Assembly: GCA_037013495.1 (NCBI GenBank)
Contig: CM072803.1
Location: forward strand, 54,883,627-54,947,626
From: Hippophae tibetana
Taxonomy: Eukaryota > Streptophyta > Magnoliopsida > Rosales > Elaeagnaceae
Direction of reading: 5' to 3'
DNA length: 64,000 bases
Shown: in pieces, positions 41,401 to 54,073 of the stretch
Position numbering within the stretch: position 1 is the first letter of the stretch
How the letters are laid out: every line of letters begins with the position of its first letter
The notes under the pieces: model-generated
What the model saw: the letters and a program-made list of their open reading frames with translations, nothing else
What the model was told of the DNA's origin: nothing
Database searches by the model: none
Position numbers and translations under genes: made by a program

Positions 41401-44019
41401 TTAAACTCATCTTTGATATCAATATTCTTAACTTATTTATAAGTTATTCTGGTTGTTTTGGATGAGATCGTAATGAATTTGCCTTTGGTTGTCCCTTTCT
41501 CCCTAGAAATCTAGGTTTCAAACGCATTTTAAGAGGAAGAGTTAGTGACATATGATGCTACATATTACGCTTATCCACAACAGCAATATTTCCGGCTATG
41601 TAACAAGAAGTTTACAAATGATGTCTGAAACAACCTCTATCCATCAACTTTTTTCATTTGGAAGGGAGGTAATATAATTTGGATGAATTTGCCTGTGCTA
41701 GGAATTGAGACTTACAAAGGAAAGAAAATAATCATAGATCATGAGGAAAAATCAATAAGGGGAAAATAAAACATAATCATTTTCTCATATCTATATTATA
41801 AAAGAAAGTTAGCGAAATAAATACTACGCGTTTTATTTCCTAATAATTATGATATATTTAAGTGAAATTATTACGTCTTATGATGCAAAACTATTTAAAT
41901 TTGAAATTTTGTTCATTATTCTAAATAAGAGATCAATAATTCTCATTTTAAACTCATTTTTGACATCAATATTCTAAACTTATTTATAAGTTATTCTGGT
42001 TGTTTTGGATGAGATCGTAATGAATTTGCCTTTGGTTGTCCCTTTCTCCTTAGAAATCTAGGTTTCAAACCCATTCTATGAGTAAGAGTTAGTGAAATAT
42101 GATGCTACATATTACGCTCATCCAGAATAGAAATTTTTCTAGCTAGGTAACAAAAAGTTTACAAAGGATGTCTGAAACAACCTCAATCCATCAACTTTTT
42201 TTCATTTGGAAGGGAGGTAATATAATTTGGATGAATTTTCCTCGGCTAGGAATTAAGTATTACAAAGGAAAGAAAATAATCTCAGATCATCGGGAAAAAT
42301 CAATAAGGGGAAAATAATACATAATCATTTTCTCATATCTATATTATAAAAGAAACTTGGCGAAATAAATACTACGCGTTTTATTTCCTAATAATTATGA
42401 TATATTTAAGTGAAATTATTACGTCTTATGATGCAAAACTATTTAAATTTGAAATTTTGTTCATTATTCTAAATAAGAGATCAATAATTCTCATTTTAAA
42501 CTCATTTTTAACATCAATATTCTTAACTTATTTATAAGTTATTGTGGTTGTTTTGGATGAGATCGTAATGAATTTGCCTTTGGTTGTCCCTTTCTCCCTA
42601 GAAATCTTGGTTTCAAACCCATTCTAAGAGTAAGAGTTAGTGAAATATGATGCTACATATTACGCTCATCCACAATAGAAATTTTTCTAGCTAGGTAACA
42701 AAATGTTTACAAATGATGTCTGAAACAACCTCTATCCATCAACTTTTTTCATTTGGAAGGGAGGTAATATAATTTGCATGAATTTGCCTTTGCTTGGAAT
42801 TAACACTTACAAATCAAAGAAAATAATCATATATCATCCGGAAAAATCAATAAAGGGAAAATAAAACATAATCATTTTCTCAAGTCTATATTATAAAAGA
42901 AAGTTGGCGAAATAAATACTACGCGTTTTAGTTCTTAATAATTATGATATATTTAAATGAAATTATTACGTCTTATGATGCAAAACTATTTAAATTTGAA
43001 ATTTTGTTCATTATTCTAAATAAGAGATCAATAATTCTCATTTTCGACTCATTTTTGACATCAATATTCTTAACTTATTTATAAGTTATTGTGGTTGTTT
43101 TGGAAGAGATAGTAATAAATTTGCTTTTGGTTGTCCCTTTCTCCTTAGAAATCTAGGTTTCAAACCCATTCTATTAGTAAGAGTTAGTGAAATATGATGC
43201 TACATATTACTCTCATCCACAATAGCAATTTTTCTAGCTATGTAACAAGAAGTTTACAAATGATGTCTAAAACAACCACTATCCATCAACTTTTTCCGTT
43301 TGGAAGGGAGGTAATATAATTTGCATGAATTTGCCTGTGCGGGGATTTAGGACTTACAAAGGAAAGAAAATAATCATAGATCATGAGGAAAAATCAATAA
43401 GGGGAAAATAAAACATAATCATTTTCTCATATCTATATTATAAAAGAAAGTTGGCGAAATAAATACTACGCATTTTATTTCCTAATAATTATGATATATT
43501 TAAGTGAAATTATTACGTCTTATGATGCAAAACTATTTAAATTTGAAATTTTGTTCATTATTCTAAATAAGAGATCAATAATTCTCATTTTAAACTCATC
43601 TTTGATATCAATATTCTTAACTTATTTATAAGTTATTCTGGTTGTTTTGGATGAGATCGTAATGAATTTGCCTTTGGTTGTCCCTTTCTCCCTAGAAATC
43701 TAGGTTTCAAACCCATTTTAAGAGTAAGAGTTAGTGAAATATGATGCTACATATTACGCTCATCCACAATAGAAATTTTTCTAGCTAGGTAACAAAATGT
43801 TTACAAATGATGTCTGAAACAACCTCTATCCATCAACTTTTTTCATTTGGAAGGGAGGTAATATAATTTGGATGAATTTGCCTAGGCTAGGAATTAAGAA
43901 TTACAAAGGAAAGAAAATAATCATAGATCATCGGGAAAAATCAATAAGGGGAAAATAAAACATAATCATTTTCTCAATCCTATATTATAAAAGAAAGTTG
44001 GCGAAAAAAATACTACGCG
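35268..44019. repeat. 8752 bp (16-monomer) tandem duplication, copy 2
   Basis: This repeats copy 1 in the order (x/H)-B-C-D-H-B-C-Q-R-S-B-C-K-S-B-C. Rare private markers occur at matching places in both copies: TCCAGAATAG (M62 and M78), ACAAATCAAAG (M63 and M79), CTATTAGTAAG and ATTACTCTC (M64 and M80), and TTTTAGGTTTGG (M57 and M73). The match continues to about 44248, where class E sequence (M82) replaces class B (M66). Confidence 0.93.
35474..38753. repeat. Second H-B-C-D series (B-C-D-H-B-C), M66-M71
   Basis: Monomers start at 35474, 36020, 36567, 37114, 37661 and 38207. The order and markers match M50-M55 (26722-30001), 8752 bp upstream. The B monomers keep the one-base-shorter CCGGAAAATC, which separates them from the B copies of the Q-R-S-B-C blocks (CCGGAAAAATC). 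Confidence 0.93.
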
Positions 44020-44225
44020 TTTTATTTCCTAATAATTATGATATATTTAAGTAAAATTATTACGTCTTATGATGCAAAACTATTTAAATTTGAAATTTGG
44101 TTCATTATTCTAAATAAGAGATCAATAATTCTCATTTTCGACTCATTTTTGACATCAATATTATTAATTTATTTATAAGTTATTGTGGTTGTTTTGGATG
44201 GGATCGTAATGAATTTGCCTTTGGT
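38754..44225. repeat. Block Q-R-S-B-C-K-S-B-C-(x/H), second copy, M72-M81
   Basis: Monomers start at 38754, 39301, 39848, 40396, 40943, 41490, 42037, 42585, 43132 and 43679. Monomer lengths (547, 547, 548, 547, 547, 547, 548, 547, 547, 547) are identical to M56-M65. Where the two copies differ, 40751 and 40767 carry the A found in most relatives while the M59 counterpart has T, so most of the changes fell in copy 1. Confidence 0.93.
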
Positions 44226-44532
44226 TGTCCCTTTCTCCCTAGAAATCTAGGTTTCAAACCCATTCTAAGAGTAAGAGTTAGAGAAATATGACGCTACATA
44301 ATACGCTCATCCACAATAGCAATATTTCTGGCTATGTAACCAGAAGTTTACAAATGATGTCTAAAACAACCTCTATCCATCAACTTTTTTCATTTGGAAG
44401 GGAGGTAATATAATTTGCATAAATTTGCCTGTGCTAGGAATTGAGACTTACAAAGGAAAGAAAATAATCATAGATCATGAGGAAAAATCAATAAGGGGAA
44501 AATAAAACATAATCATTTTCTCATATCTATAT

Positions 44533-44540
44533 TATAAAAG
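44533..44540 (+). promoter_or_regulatory. TATA-box-like motif TATAAAAG (M82 shown), speculative
   Basis: TATAAAAG occurs at monomer positions about 308-315 in most copies, inside CTATATTATAAAAG. It fits the eukaryotic TATA consensus, but in DNA this AT-rich such a match is expected by chance. Class F copies lose it (CTATATTCAAAAAG), as do class R copies such as M57 and M73 (CTACATTATCAAAG). AATAAA, the usual poly(A) signal, lies about 20 bp downstream, leaving no room for a meaningful transcript before it. Confidence 0.2.
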
Positions 44541-44601
44541 AAAGTTGGCGAAATAAATACTACGCGTTTTATTTCCTAATAATTATGATATATTTAAGTG
44601 A

Positions 44602-44670
44602 AATTATTACGTCTTACGATGCAAAACTATTTAAATTTGAAATTTTCTTCATTATTCTAAATAATATATC
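44602..44670. repeat. Most conserved core of the monomer (M82 shown)
   Basis: From ATTACGTCTTA through ACTATTTAAATTTGAAATTT to AATAATTCTCAT (monomer positions about 377-460) nearly all monomers agree, whereas positions about 40-125 and 165-215 hold most class markers. The core holds ATTTAAAT (44629-44636 in M82), lost only where the copy reads CTTTTTAAATTT (M13, M20, M28, M34, M37, M84). Uneven conservation could reflect a protein-binding or nucleosome-positioning constraint, or simply chance in homogenisation. M82 itself has the CTTCATTATTCTAAATAATA variant at the right edge. Confidence 0.55.
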
Positions 44671-45866
44671 AATAATTCTCATTTTCGACTCATTTTTGAC
44701 ATCAATATTCTTACCTTATTTATAAGTTATTGTGGTTGTTTTGGATGAGATCGTAATGAATTTGCCTTTGGCTGTCCCTTTCTCCCTAGAAATCTAGGTT
44801 TCAAACCCATTCTAAGAGTAAGAGTTAGAGAAATATGATGCTACATATTACGCTCATCCACTTTAGCAATTTTTCTAGCTATGTAACTAAAAGTTTACAA
44901 ATGATGTCTGAAACAACCTCTATCCATCAACTTTTTTCATTTGGAAGGGAGGTAATATAATTTGGATGAATTTGCCTCGGCTAGGAATTAAGACTTACAA
45001 AGGAAATAAAATAATCATAGATCATCGGGAAAAATCAATAAGGGGAAAATAAAACATAATCATTTTCTCATGTCTATATTCAAAAAGAAAGTTGGCGAAA
45101 TAAATACTATGCGTTTTATTTCCTAATAATTATGATATATTTAAGTGAAATTATTACGTCTTATGATGCAAAACTATTTAAATTTGAAATTTTGTTCATT
45201 ATTCTAAATAAGAGATCAATAATTCTCATTTTCAACTCATTTTTGAGATCAATTTTCTTAACTTATTTATAAGTTATTGTGGTTGTTTTGGAAGAGATCG
45301 TAATAAATTTGCTTTTGGTTGTCCCTTTCTCCTTAGAAATGTAGGTTTCAAACCCATTCTATGAGTAAGAGTTAGTGAAATATGATGCTACATATTACGC
45401 TCATCCACAATAGAAATTTTTCTAGCTAGGTAACAAAATGTTTACAAATGATGTCTAAAACAACCTCTATCCATCAACTTTTTTCATTTGGAAGGGAGGT
45501 AATATAATTTGCATGAATTTGCCTTTGCTTGGAATTAAGACTTACAAAGGAAAGAAAATAATCATAGATCATGAGGAAAAATCAATAAGGGGAAAATAAA
45601 ACATAATCATTTTCTCATATCTATATTATAAAAGAAAGTTGGCGAAATAAATACTACGCGTTTTATTTCCTAATAATTATGATATATTTAAGTGAAATTA
45701 TTACGTCTTACGATGCAAAACTTTTTAAATTTGAAATTTTCTTCATTATTCTAAATAATATATCAATAATTCTCATTTTCGACTCATTTTTGACATCAAT
45801 ATTATTAATTTATTTATAAGTTATTGTGGTTGTTTTGGATGGGATCGTAATGAATTTGCCTTTGGT

Positions 45867-47507
45867 TGTCCCTTTCTCCCTAGAAATCTAGGTTTCAAAC
45901 CCATTCTAAGAGTAAGAGTTAGAGAAATATGACGCTACATAATACGCTCATCCACAATAGCAATATTTCTGGCTATGTAACCAGAAGTTTACAAATGATG
46001 TCTAAAACAACCTCTATCCATCAACTTTTTTCATTTGGAAGGGAGGTAATATAATTTGCATAAATTTGCCTGTGCTAGGAATTGAGACTTACAAAGGAAA
46101 GAAAATAATCATAGATCATGAGGAAAAATCAATAAGGGGAAAATAAAACATAATCATTTTCTCATATCTATATTATAAAAGAAAGTTGGCGAAATAAATA
46201 CTACGCGTTTTATTTCCTAATAATTATGATATATTTAAGTGAAATTATTACGTCTTACGATGCAAAACTATTTAAATTTGAAATTTTCTTCATTATTCTA
46301 AATAATATATCAATAATTCTCATTTTCGACTCATTTTTGACATCAATATTCTTACCTTATTTATAAGTTATTGTGGTTGTTTTGGATGAGATCGTAATGA
46401 ATTTGCCTTTGGCTGTCCCGTTCTCCCTAGAAATCTAGGTTTCAAACCCATTCTAAGAGTAAGAGTTAGAGAAATATGATGCTACATATTACGCTCATCC
46501 ACTTTAGCAATTTTTCTAGCTATGTAACTAAAAGTTTACAAATGATGTCTGAAACAACCTCTATCCATCAACTTTTTTCATTTGGAAGGGAGGTAATATA
46601 ATTTGGATGAATTTGCCTCGGCTAGGAATTAAGACTTACAAAGGAAATAAAATAATCATAGATCATCCGGAAAAATCAATAAGGGGAAAATAAAACATAA
46701 TCATTTTCTCATGTCTATATTCAAAAAGAAAGTTGGCGAAATAAATACTATGCGTTTTATTTCCTAATAATTATGATATATTTAAGTGAAATTATTACGT
46801 CTTATGATGCAAAACTATTTAAATTTGAAATTTTGTTCATTATTCTAAATAAGAGATCAATAATTCTCATTTTCAACTCATTTTTGAGATCAATTTTCTT
46901 AACTTATTTATAAGTTATTGTGGTTGTTTTGGAGGAGATCGTAATGAATTTGCCTTTGGCTGTCCATTTCTCCCTAGAAATCTAGGTTTCAAACCCATTC
47001 TAAGAGTAAGAGTTAGAGAAATATGATGCTACATATTACGCTCATCCACTATAGCAATTGTTCTAGCTATGTAACTAAAAGTTTACAAATGATGTCTGAA
47101 ACAAACTCTATCCATCAACTTTTTTCATTTGGAAAGGAGGTAATATAATTTGCATGAATTTGCCTGTGCTAGGAATTGAGACTTACAAAGGAAAGAAAAT
47201 AATCATAGATCATGAGGAAAAATCAATAAGGGGAAAATAAAACATAATCATTTTCTCATATCTATATTATAAAAGAAAGTTGGCGAAATAAATACTACGC
47301 GTTTTAGTTCCTAATAATTATGATATATTTAAGTGAAATTATTACGTCTTATGATGCAAAACTATTTAAATTTGAAATTTTGTTCATTATTCTAAATAAG
47401 AGATCAATAATTCAAATTTTGAACTCATTTTTGACATCAATATTCTTAATTTATTTATAAGTTATTGTGGTTGTTTTGGATGGCATCCTAATGAATTTGC
47501 CTTTGGT
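45867..47507. repeat. Trimer E-F-I, copy 1 (1641 bp)
   Basis: Monomers start at 45867, 46414 and 46961. The F monomer has CATCCGGAAAAATC where the preceding trimer has CATCGGGAAAAATC, and ends GGAGGAGATCG; the third monomer is class I with TGTCCATTTC. M86 has a private TGTCCCGTTC. M87 is a full-length version of the truncated M38. Confidence 0.9.
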
Positions 47508-49148
47508 CGTCCCTTTCTCCCTAGAAATCTTGGTTTCAAACCCATTCTAAGAGTAAGAGTTAGAGAAATATGACGCTACATAATACGCTCATCCACAATA
47601 GCAATATTTCTGGCTATGTAACCAGAAGTTTACAAATGATGTCTAAAACAACCTCTATCCATCAACTTTTTTCATTTGGAAGGGAGGTAATATAATTTGC
47701 ATAAATTTGCCTGTGCTAGGAATTGAGACTTACAAAGGAAAGAAAATAATCATAGATCATGAGGAAAAATCAATAAGGGGAAAATAAAACATAATCATTT
47801 TCTCATATCTATATTATAAAAGAAAGTTGGCGAAATAAATACTACGCGTTTTATTTCCTAATAATTATGATATATTTAAGTGAAATTATTACGTCTTACG
47901 ATGCAAAACTATTTAAATTTGAAATTTTCTTCAATATTCTAAATAATATATCAATAATTCTCATTTTCGACTCATTTTTGACATCAATATTCTTACCTTA
48001 TTTATAAGTTATTGTGGTTGTTTTGGATGAGATCGTAATGAATTTGCCTTTGGCTGTCCCTTTCTCCCTAGAAATCTAGGTTTCAAACCCATTCTAAGAG
48101 TAAGAGTTAGAGAAATATGATGCTACATATTACGCTCATCCACTTTAGCAATTTTTCTAGCTATGTAACTAAAAGTTTACAAATGATGTCTGAAACAACC
48201 TCTATCCATCAACTTTTTTCATTTGGAAGGGAGGTAATATAATTTGGATGAATTTGCCTCGGCTAGGAATTAAGACTTACAAAGGAAATAAAATAATCAT
48301 AGATCATCCGGAAAAATCAATAAGGGGAAAATAAAACATAATCATTTTCTCATGTCTATATTCAAAAAGAAAGTTGGCGAAATAAATACTATGCGTTTTA
48401 TTTCCTAATAATTATGATATATTTAAGTGAAATTATTACGTCTTATGATGCAAAACTATTTAAATTTGAAATTTTGTTCATTATTCTAAATAAGAGATCA
48501 ATAATTCTCATTTTCAACTCATTTTTGAGATCAATTTTCTTAACTTATTTATAAGTTATTGTGGTTGTTTTGGAGGAGATCGTAATGAATTTGCCTTTGG
48601 CTGTCCATTTCTCCCTAGAAATCTAGGTTTCAAACCCATTCTAAGAGTAAGAGTTAGAGAAATATGATGCTACATATTACGCTCATCCACTATAGCAATT
48701 GTTCTAGCTATGTAACTAAAAGTTTACAAATGATGTCTGAAACAAACTCTATCCATCAACTTTTTTCATTTGGAAAGGAGGTAATATAATTTGCATGAAT
48801 TTGCCTGTACTAGGAATTGAGACTTACAAAGGAAAGAAAATAATCATAGATCATGAGGAAAAATCAATAAGGGGAAAATAAAACATAATCATTTTCTCAT
48901 ATCTATATTATAAAAGAAAGTTGGCGAAATAAATACTACGCGTTTTAGTTCCTAATAATTATGATATATTTAAGTGAAATTATTACGTCTTATGATGCAA
49001 AACTATTTAAATTTGAAATTTTGTTCATTATTCTAAATAAGAGATCAATAATTCAAATTTTGAACTCATTTTTGACATCAATATTCTTAACTTATTTATA
49101 AGTTATTGTGGTTGTTTTGGATGGCATCCTAATGAATTTGCCTTTGGT
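47508..49148. repeat. Trimer E-F-I, copy 2 (1641 bp)
   Basis: Monomers start at 47508 (CGTCCC start), 48055 and 48602. The F and I monomers repeat those of the previous trimer, including CATCCGGAAAAATC and TGTCCATTTC. The E monomer begins CGTCCCTTTC and AATCTTGGTTTC, features of J and B, before turning into class E, so its first ~40 bp are mosaic. Confidence 0.9.
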
Positions 49149-51336
49149 CGTCCCTTTCTCCCTAGAAATCTAGGTTTCAAACCCATGCTAGGAGAAAGAG
49201 TTAGAGAAATATGATGCTAAATATTACGCTCATCCACAATAGCAATTTTTCTAGCTAGGTAACAAGAAGTTTACAAATGATGTCTAAAACAATCTCTATC
49301 CATCAAATTTTTCCATTTGGAAGGGAGGTAATATAATTTGCATGAATTTGCCTGTGCGGGGAATTAGGACATACAAAGGAAAGAAAATAATCATAGATCA
49401 TGAGGAAAAATCAATAAGGAGAAAATAAAACATAATCATTATCTCATATCTATATTATAAAAGAAAGTTGGCGAAATAAATACTACGCGTTTTATTTCCT
49501 AATAATTATGATATATTTAAGTGAAATTATTACGTCTTATGATGCAAAACTATTTAAATTTGAAATTTTGTTCATTATTCTAAATAAGAGATCCATAATT
49601 CTCATTTTCGACTCATTTTTGACAACAATATTCTTAACTTATTTATAAGTTATTATGGTTGTTTTGAAGGAGATCGTAATGAATTTGCCTTTGGTTGTCC
49701 CTTTCTCCCTAAAAATCTAGGTTTCAAACGCATTTTAAGAGGAAGAGTTAGTGACATATGATGCTACATATTACGCTTATCCACAACAGCAATATTTCCG
49801 GCTATGTAACAAGAAGTTTACAAATGATGTCTGAAACAACCTCTATCCATCAACTTTTTTCATTTGGAAGGGAGGTAATATAATTTGGATGAATTTGCCT
49901 GTGCTAGGAATTGAGACTTACAAAGGAAAGAAAATAATCATAGATCATGAGGAAAAATCAATAAGGGGAAAATAAAACATAATCATTTTCTCATATCTAT
50001 ATTATAAAAGAAAGTTAGCGAAATAAATACTACGCGTTTTATTTCCTAATAATTATGATATATTTAAGTGAAATTATTACGTCTTATGATGCAAAACTAT
50101 TTAAATTTGAAATTTTGTTCATTATTCTAAATAAGAGATCAATAATTCTCATTTTAAACTCATTTTTGACATCAATATTCTAAACTTATTTATAAGTTAT
50201 TCTGGTTGTTTTGGATGAGATCGTAATGAATTTGCCTTTGGTTGTCCCTTTCTCCCTAGAAATCTAGGTTTCAAACCCATTCTAAGAGTAAGAGTTAGTG
50301 AAATATGATGCTACATATTACGCTCATCCACAATAGAAAATTTTCTTTCTAGGTAACAAAAAGTTTACAAATGATGTCTAAAACAACATCTATCCATCAA
50401 CTTTTTTCATTTGGAAGGGAGGTAATATAATTTGGATGAATTGGCCTGGGCTAGGAATTAAGAATTACAAAGGAAAGAAAATAATCATAGATCATCGGGA
50501 AAAATCAATAAGGGGAAAATAAAACATAATCATTTTCTCAATCCTATATTATAAAAGAAAGTTGGCGAAAAAAATACTACGCTTTTTATTTCCTAATAAT
50601 TATGATATATTTAAGTAAAATTATTACGTCTTATGATGCAAAACTATTTAAATTTGAAATTTTGTTCATTATTCTAAATAAGAGATCAATAATTCTCATT
50701 TTCGACTCATTTTTGACATCAATATTATTAATTTATTTATAAGTTATTGTGGTTGTTTTGGATGGGATCGTAATGAATTTGCCTTTGGTTGTCCCTTTCT
50801 CCCTAGAAATCTTGGTTTCAAACCCATTCTAAGAGTAAGAGTTAGTGAAATATGATGCTACATATTACGCTCATCCACAATAGAAATTTTTCTAGCTAGG
50901 TAACAAAATGTTTACAAATGATGTCTGAAACAACCTCTATCCATCAACTTTTTTCATTTGGAAGGGAGGTAATATAATTTGCATGAATTTGCCTTTGCTT
51001 GGAATTAACACTTACAAATGAAAGAAAATAATCATATATCATCCGGAAAAATCAATAAAGGGAAAATAAAACATAATCATTTTCTCAAGTCTATATTATA
51101 AAAGAAAGTTGGCGAAATAAATACTACGCGTTTTAGTTCCTAATAATTATGATATATTTAAATGAAATTATTACGTCTTATGATGCAAAACTATTTAAAT
51201 TTGAAATTTTGTTCATTATTCTAAATAAGAGATCAATAATTCTCATTTTCGACTCATTTTTGACATCAATATTCTTAACTTATTTATAAGTTATTGTGGT
51301 TGTTTTGGAAGAGATAGTAATAAATTTGCTTTTGGT
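49149..51336. repeat. Block J-K-H-B, M91-M94
   Basis: Monomers start at 49149, 49696, 50243 and 50790. All four match M39-M42 (20707-22893) at a constant offset of 28,442 bp. The class B monomer here is 547 bp and has ACAAATGAAAG and TTTTCTCAAGTC, unlike the 546 bp copy in the tetramers. M91 has a private CATTATCTCAT. Confidence 0.91.
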
Positions 51337-54073
51337 TGTCCCTTTCTCCTTAGAAATCTAGGTTTCAAACCCATTCTATAAGTAAGAGTTAGTGAAATAT
51401 GATGCTACATATTACGCTCATCCACAATAGAAATTTTTCTAGCTAGGTAACAAAATGTTTACAAATGATGTCTGAAACAACCTCTATCCATCAACTTTTT
51501 TCATTTGAAAAGGGAGGTAATATAATTTGCATGAATTTGCCTTTGCTTGGAATTAAGACTTACAAAGGAAAGAAAATAATCATATATCATCCGGAAAAAT
51601 CAATAAGGGGAAAATAAAACATAATCATTTTCTCATATCTATATTATAAAAGAAAGTTGGCGAAATAAATACTAAGCGTTTTATTTCCTAATAATTATGA
51701 TATATTTAAGTGAAAATATTACGTCTTATAATGCAAAACTATTTAAATTTGAAATTGTTTTCATTATTCTAAATAAGAGATCAATAATTCCCATTTTCGA
51801 CTCATTTCTGACATCAATATTCTTACCTTACTTATAAGTTATTGTGGTTGTTTTGGAGGAGATCGTAATGAATTTTCCTTTGGTTGTCCCTTTCTCCCTA
51901 GAAATCTAGGTTTCAAAGCCATTTTAAGAGGAAGAGTTAGTGAAATATGATGCTACATATTACACTCATCCACAATAGCAATTTTTCTAGCTATTTAACA
52001 AGAAGTTTACAAATGATGTCTAAAAGAACCTCTATCCATCAACTTTTTAGGTTTGGAAGGGAGGTAATATAATTTGCATGAATTTGCCTGTGCGAGGAAT
52101 TAGGACTTACAAAGGAAAGAAAATAATCATAGATCATGAGGAAAAATCAATAAGGGGAAAATAAAACATAATCATTTTCTCATATCTACATTATCAAAGA
52201 AAGTTGGCGAAATAAATACTACGTGTTTTATTTCCTAATAATTATGATATATTTAAGTGAAATTATTACGTCTTATGATGCAAAACTATTTAAATTTGAA
52301 ATTTTGTTCATTATTCTAAATAAGAGATCAATAATTCTCATTTTCGACTCATTTTTGACATCAATATTCTTAACTTATTTATAAGTTATTGTGGTTGTTT
52401 TGGAAGAGATCGTAATAAATTTGCTTTTGGTTGTCCCTTTCTCCTTAGAAATCTAGGTTTCAAACCCATTCTATGAGTAAGAGTTAGTGAAATATGATGC
52501 TACATATTACGCTCATCCACAATAGAAATTTTTCTAGCTAGGTAACAAAAAGTTTACAAAGGATGTCTGAAACAACCTCAATCCATCAACTTTTTTTCAT
52601 TTGGATGGGAGGTAATATAATTTGGATGAATTTTCCTGGGCTAGGAATTAAGTATTACAAAGGAAAGAAAATAATCTCAGATCATCGGGAAAAATCAATA
52701 AGGGGAAAATAATACATAATCATTTTCTCATATCTATATTATAAAAGAAACTTGGCGAAATAAATACTACGCGTTTTATTTCCTAATAATTATGATATAT
52801 TTAAGTGAAATTATTACGTCTTATGATGCAAAACTATTTAAATTTGAAATTTTGTTCATTATTCTAAATAAGAGATCAATAATTCTCATTTTAAACTCAT
52901 TTTTAACATCAATATTCTTAACTTATTTATAAGTTATTGTGGTTGTTTTGGATGAGATCGTAATGAATTTGCCGTTGGTTGTCCCTTTCTCCCTAGAAAT
53001 CTTGGTTTCAAACCCATTCTAAGAGTAAGAGTTAGTGAAATATGATGCTACATATTACGCTCATCCACAATAGAAATTTTTCTAGCTAGGTAACAAAATG
53101 TTTACAAATGATGTCTGAAACAACCTCTATCCATCAACTTTTTTCATTTGGAAGGGAGGTAATATAATTTGCATGAATTTGCCTTTGCTTGGAATTAACA
53201 CTTACAAATTAAAGAAAATAATCATATATCATCCGGAAAAATCAATAAAGGGAAAATAAAACATAATCATTTTCTCAAGTCTATATTATAAAAGAAAGTT
53301 GGCGAAATAAATACTACGCGTTTTAGTTCTTAATAATTATGATATATTTAAATGAAATTATTACGTCTTATGATGCAAAACTATTTAAATTTGAAATTTT
53401 GTTCATTATTCTAAATAAGAGATCAATAATTCTCATTTTCGACTCATTTTTGACATCAATATTCTTAACTTATTTATAAGTTATTGTGGTTGTTTTGGAA
53501 GAGATAGTAATAAATTTGCTTTTGGTTGTCCCTTTCTCCTTAGAAATCTAGGTTTCAAACCCATTCTATAAGTAAGAGTTAGTGAAATATGATGCTACAT
53601 ATTACGCTCATCCACAATAGCAATTTTTCTAGCTATGTAACAAGAAGTTTACAAATGATGTCTAAAACAACCACTATCCATCAACTTTTTCCGTTTGGAA
53701 GGGAGGTAATATAATTTGCATGAATTTGCCTGTGCGGGGATTTAGGACTTACAAAGGAAAGAAAATAATCATAGATCATGAGGAAAAATCAATAAGGGGA
53801 AAATAAAACATAATCATTTTCTCATATCTATATTATAAAAGAAAGTTGGCGAAATAAATACTACGCATTTTATTTCCTAATAATTATGATATATTTAAGT
53901 GAAATTATTACGTCTTATGATGCAAAACTATTTAAATTTGAAATTTTGTTCATTATTCTAAATAAGAGATCAATAATTCTCATTTTAAACTCATCTTTGA
54001 TATCAATATTCTTAACTTATTTATAAGTTATTCTGGTTGTTTTGGATGAGATCGTAATGAATTTGCCTTTGGT
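51337..54073. repeat. Block C/Q-R-S-B-C, third copy, M95-M99
   Basis: Monomers start at 51337, 51885, 52432, 52980 and 53527. M96-M99 match M57-M60 at a constant 21,336 bp offset. M95 is mosaic: it starts as class C (CTATAAGTAAG) and continues as class Q from AGAAATTTTTC, with the switch between about 51377 and 51430. M95 is 548 bp because of CATTTGAAAAGGG. M97 ends with the private AATTTGCCGTTGG, found again only in M116. Confidence 0.9.

Larger units (their letters stand above)
44226..45866. repeat. Trimer E-F-G, right-hand copy (1641 bp)
   Basis: Monomers start at 44226, 44773 and 45320. It matches 16952-18592 at an offset of 27,274 bp, including the class G monomer that ends ATTATTAATTTATTTATAAG. 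It is the start of the right-hand flank of the large-scale duplication. Confidence 0.9.

Noticed and set aside
44400-44406. GGAGG before ATG as a ribosome binding site (AAGGGAGGTAATATAATTTGG-ATG)
   Set aside because: The purine run is about 15 bp or more from the ATG, the following frame is short, and the array looks eukaryotic. It recurs in each monomer simply because the monomer recurs.
44541-44552. E2F-like site in GTTGGCGAAATAAATAC
   Set aside because: It matches only part of the E2F consensus (TTTSSCGC), and there is no gene nearby to regulate.
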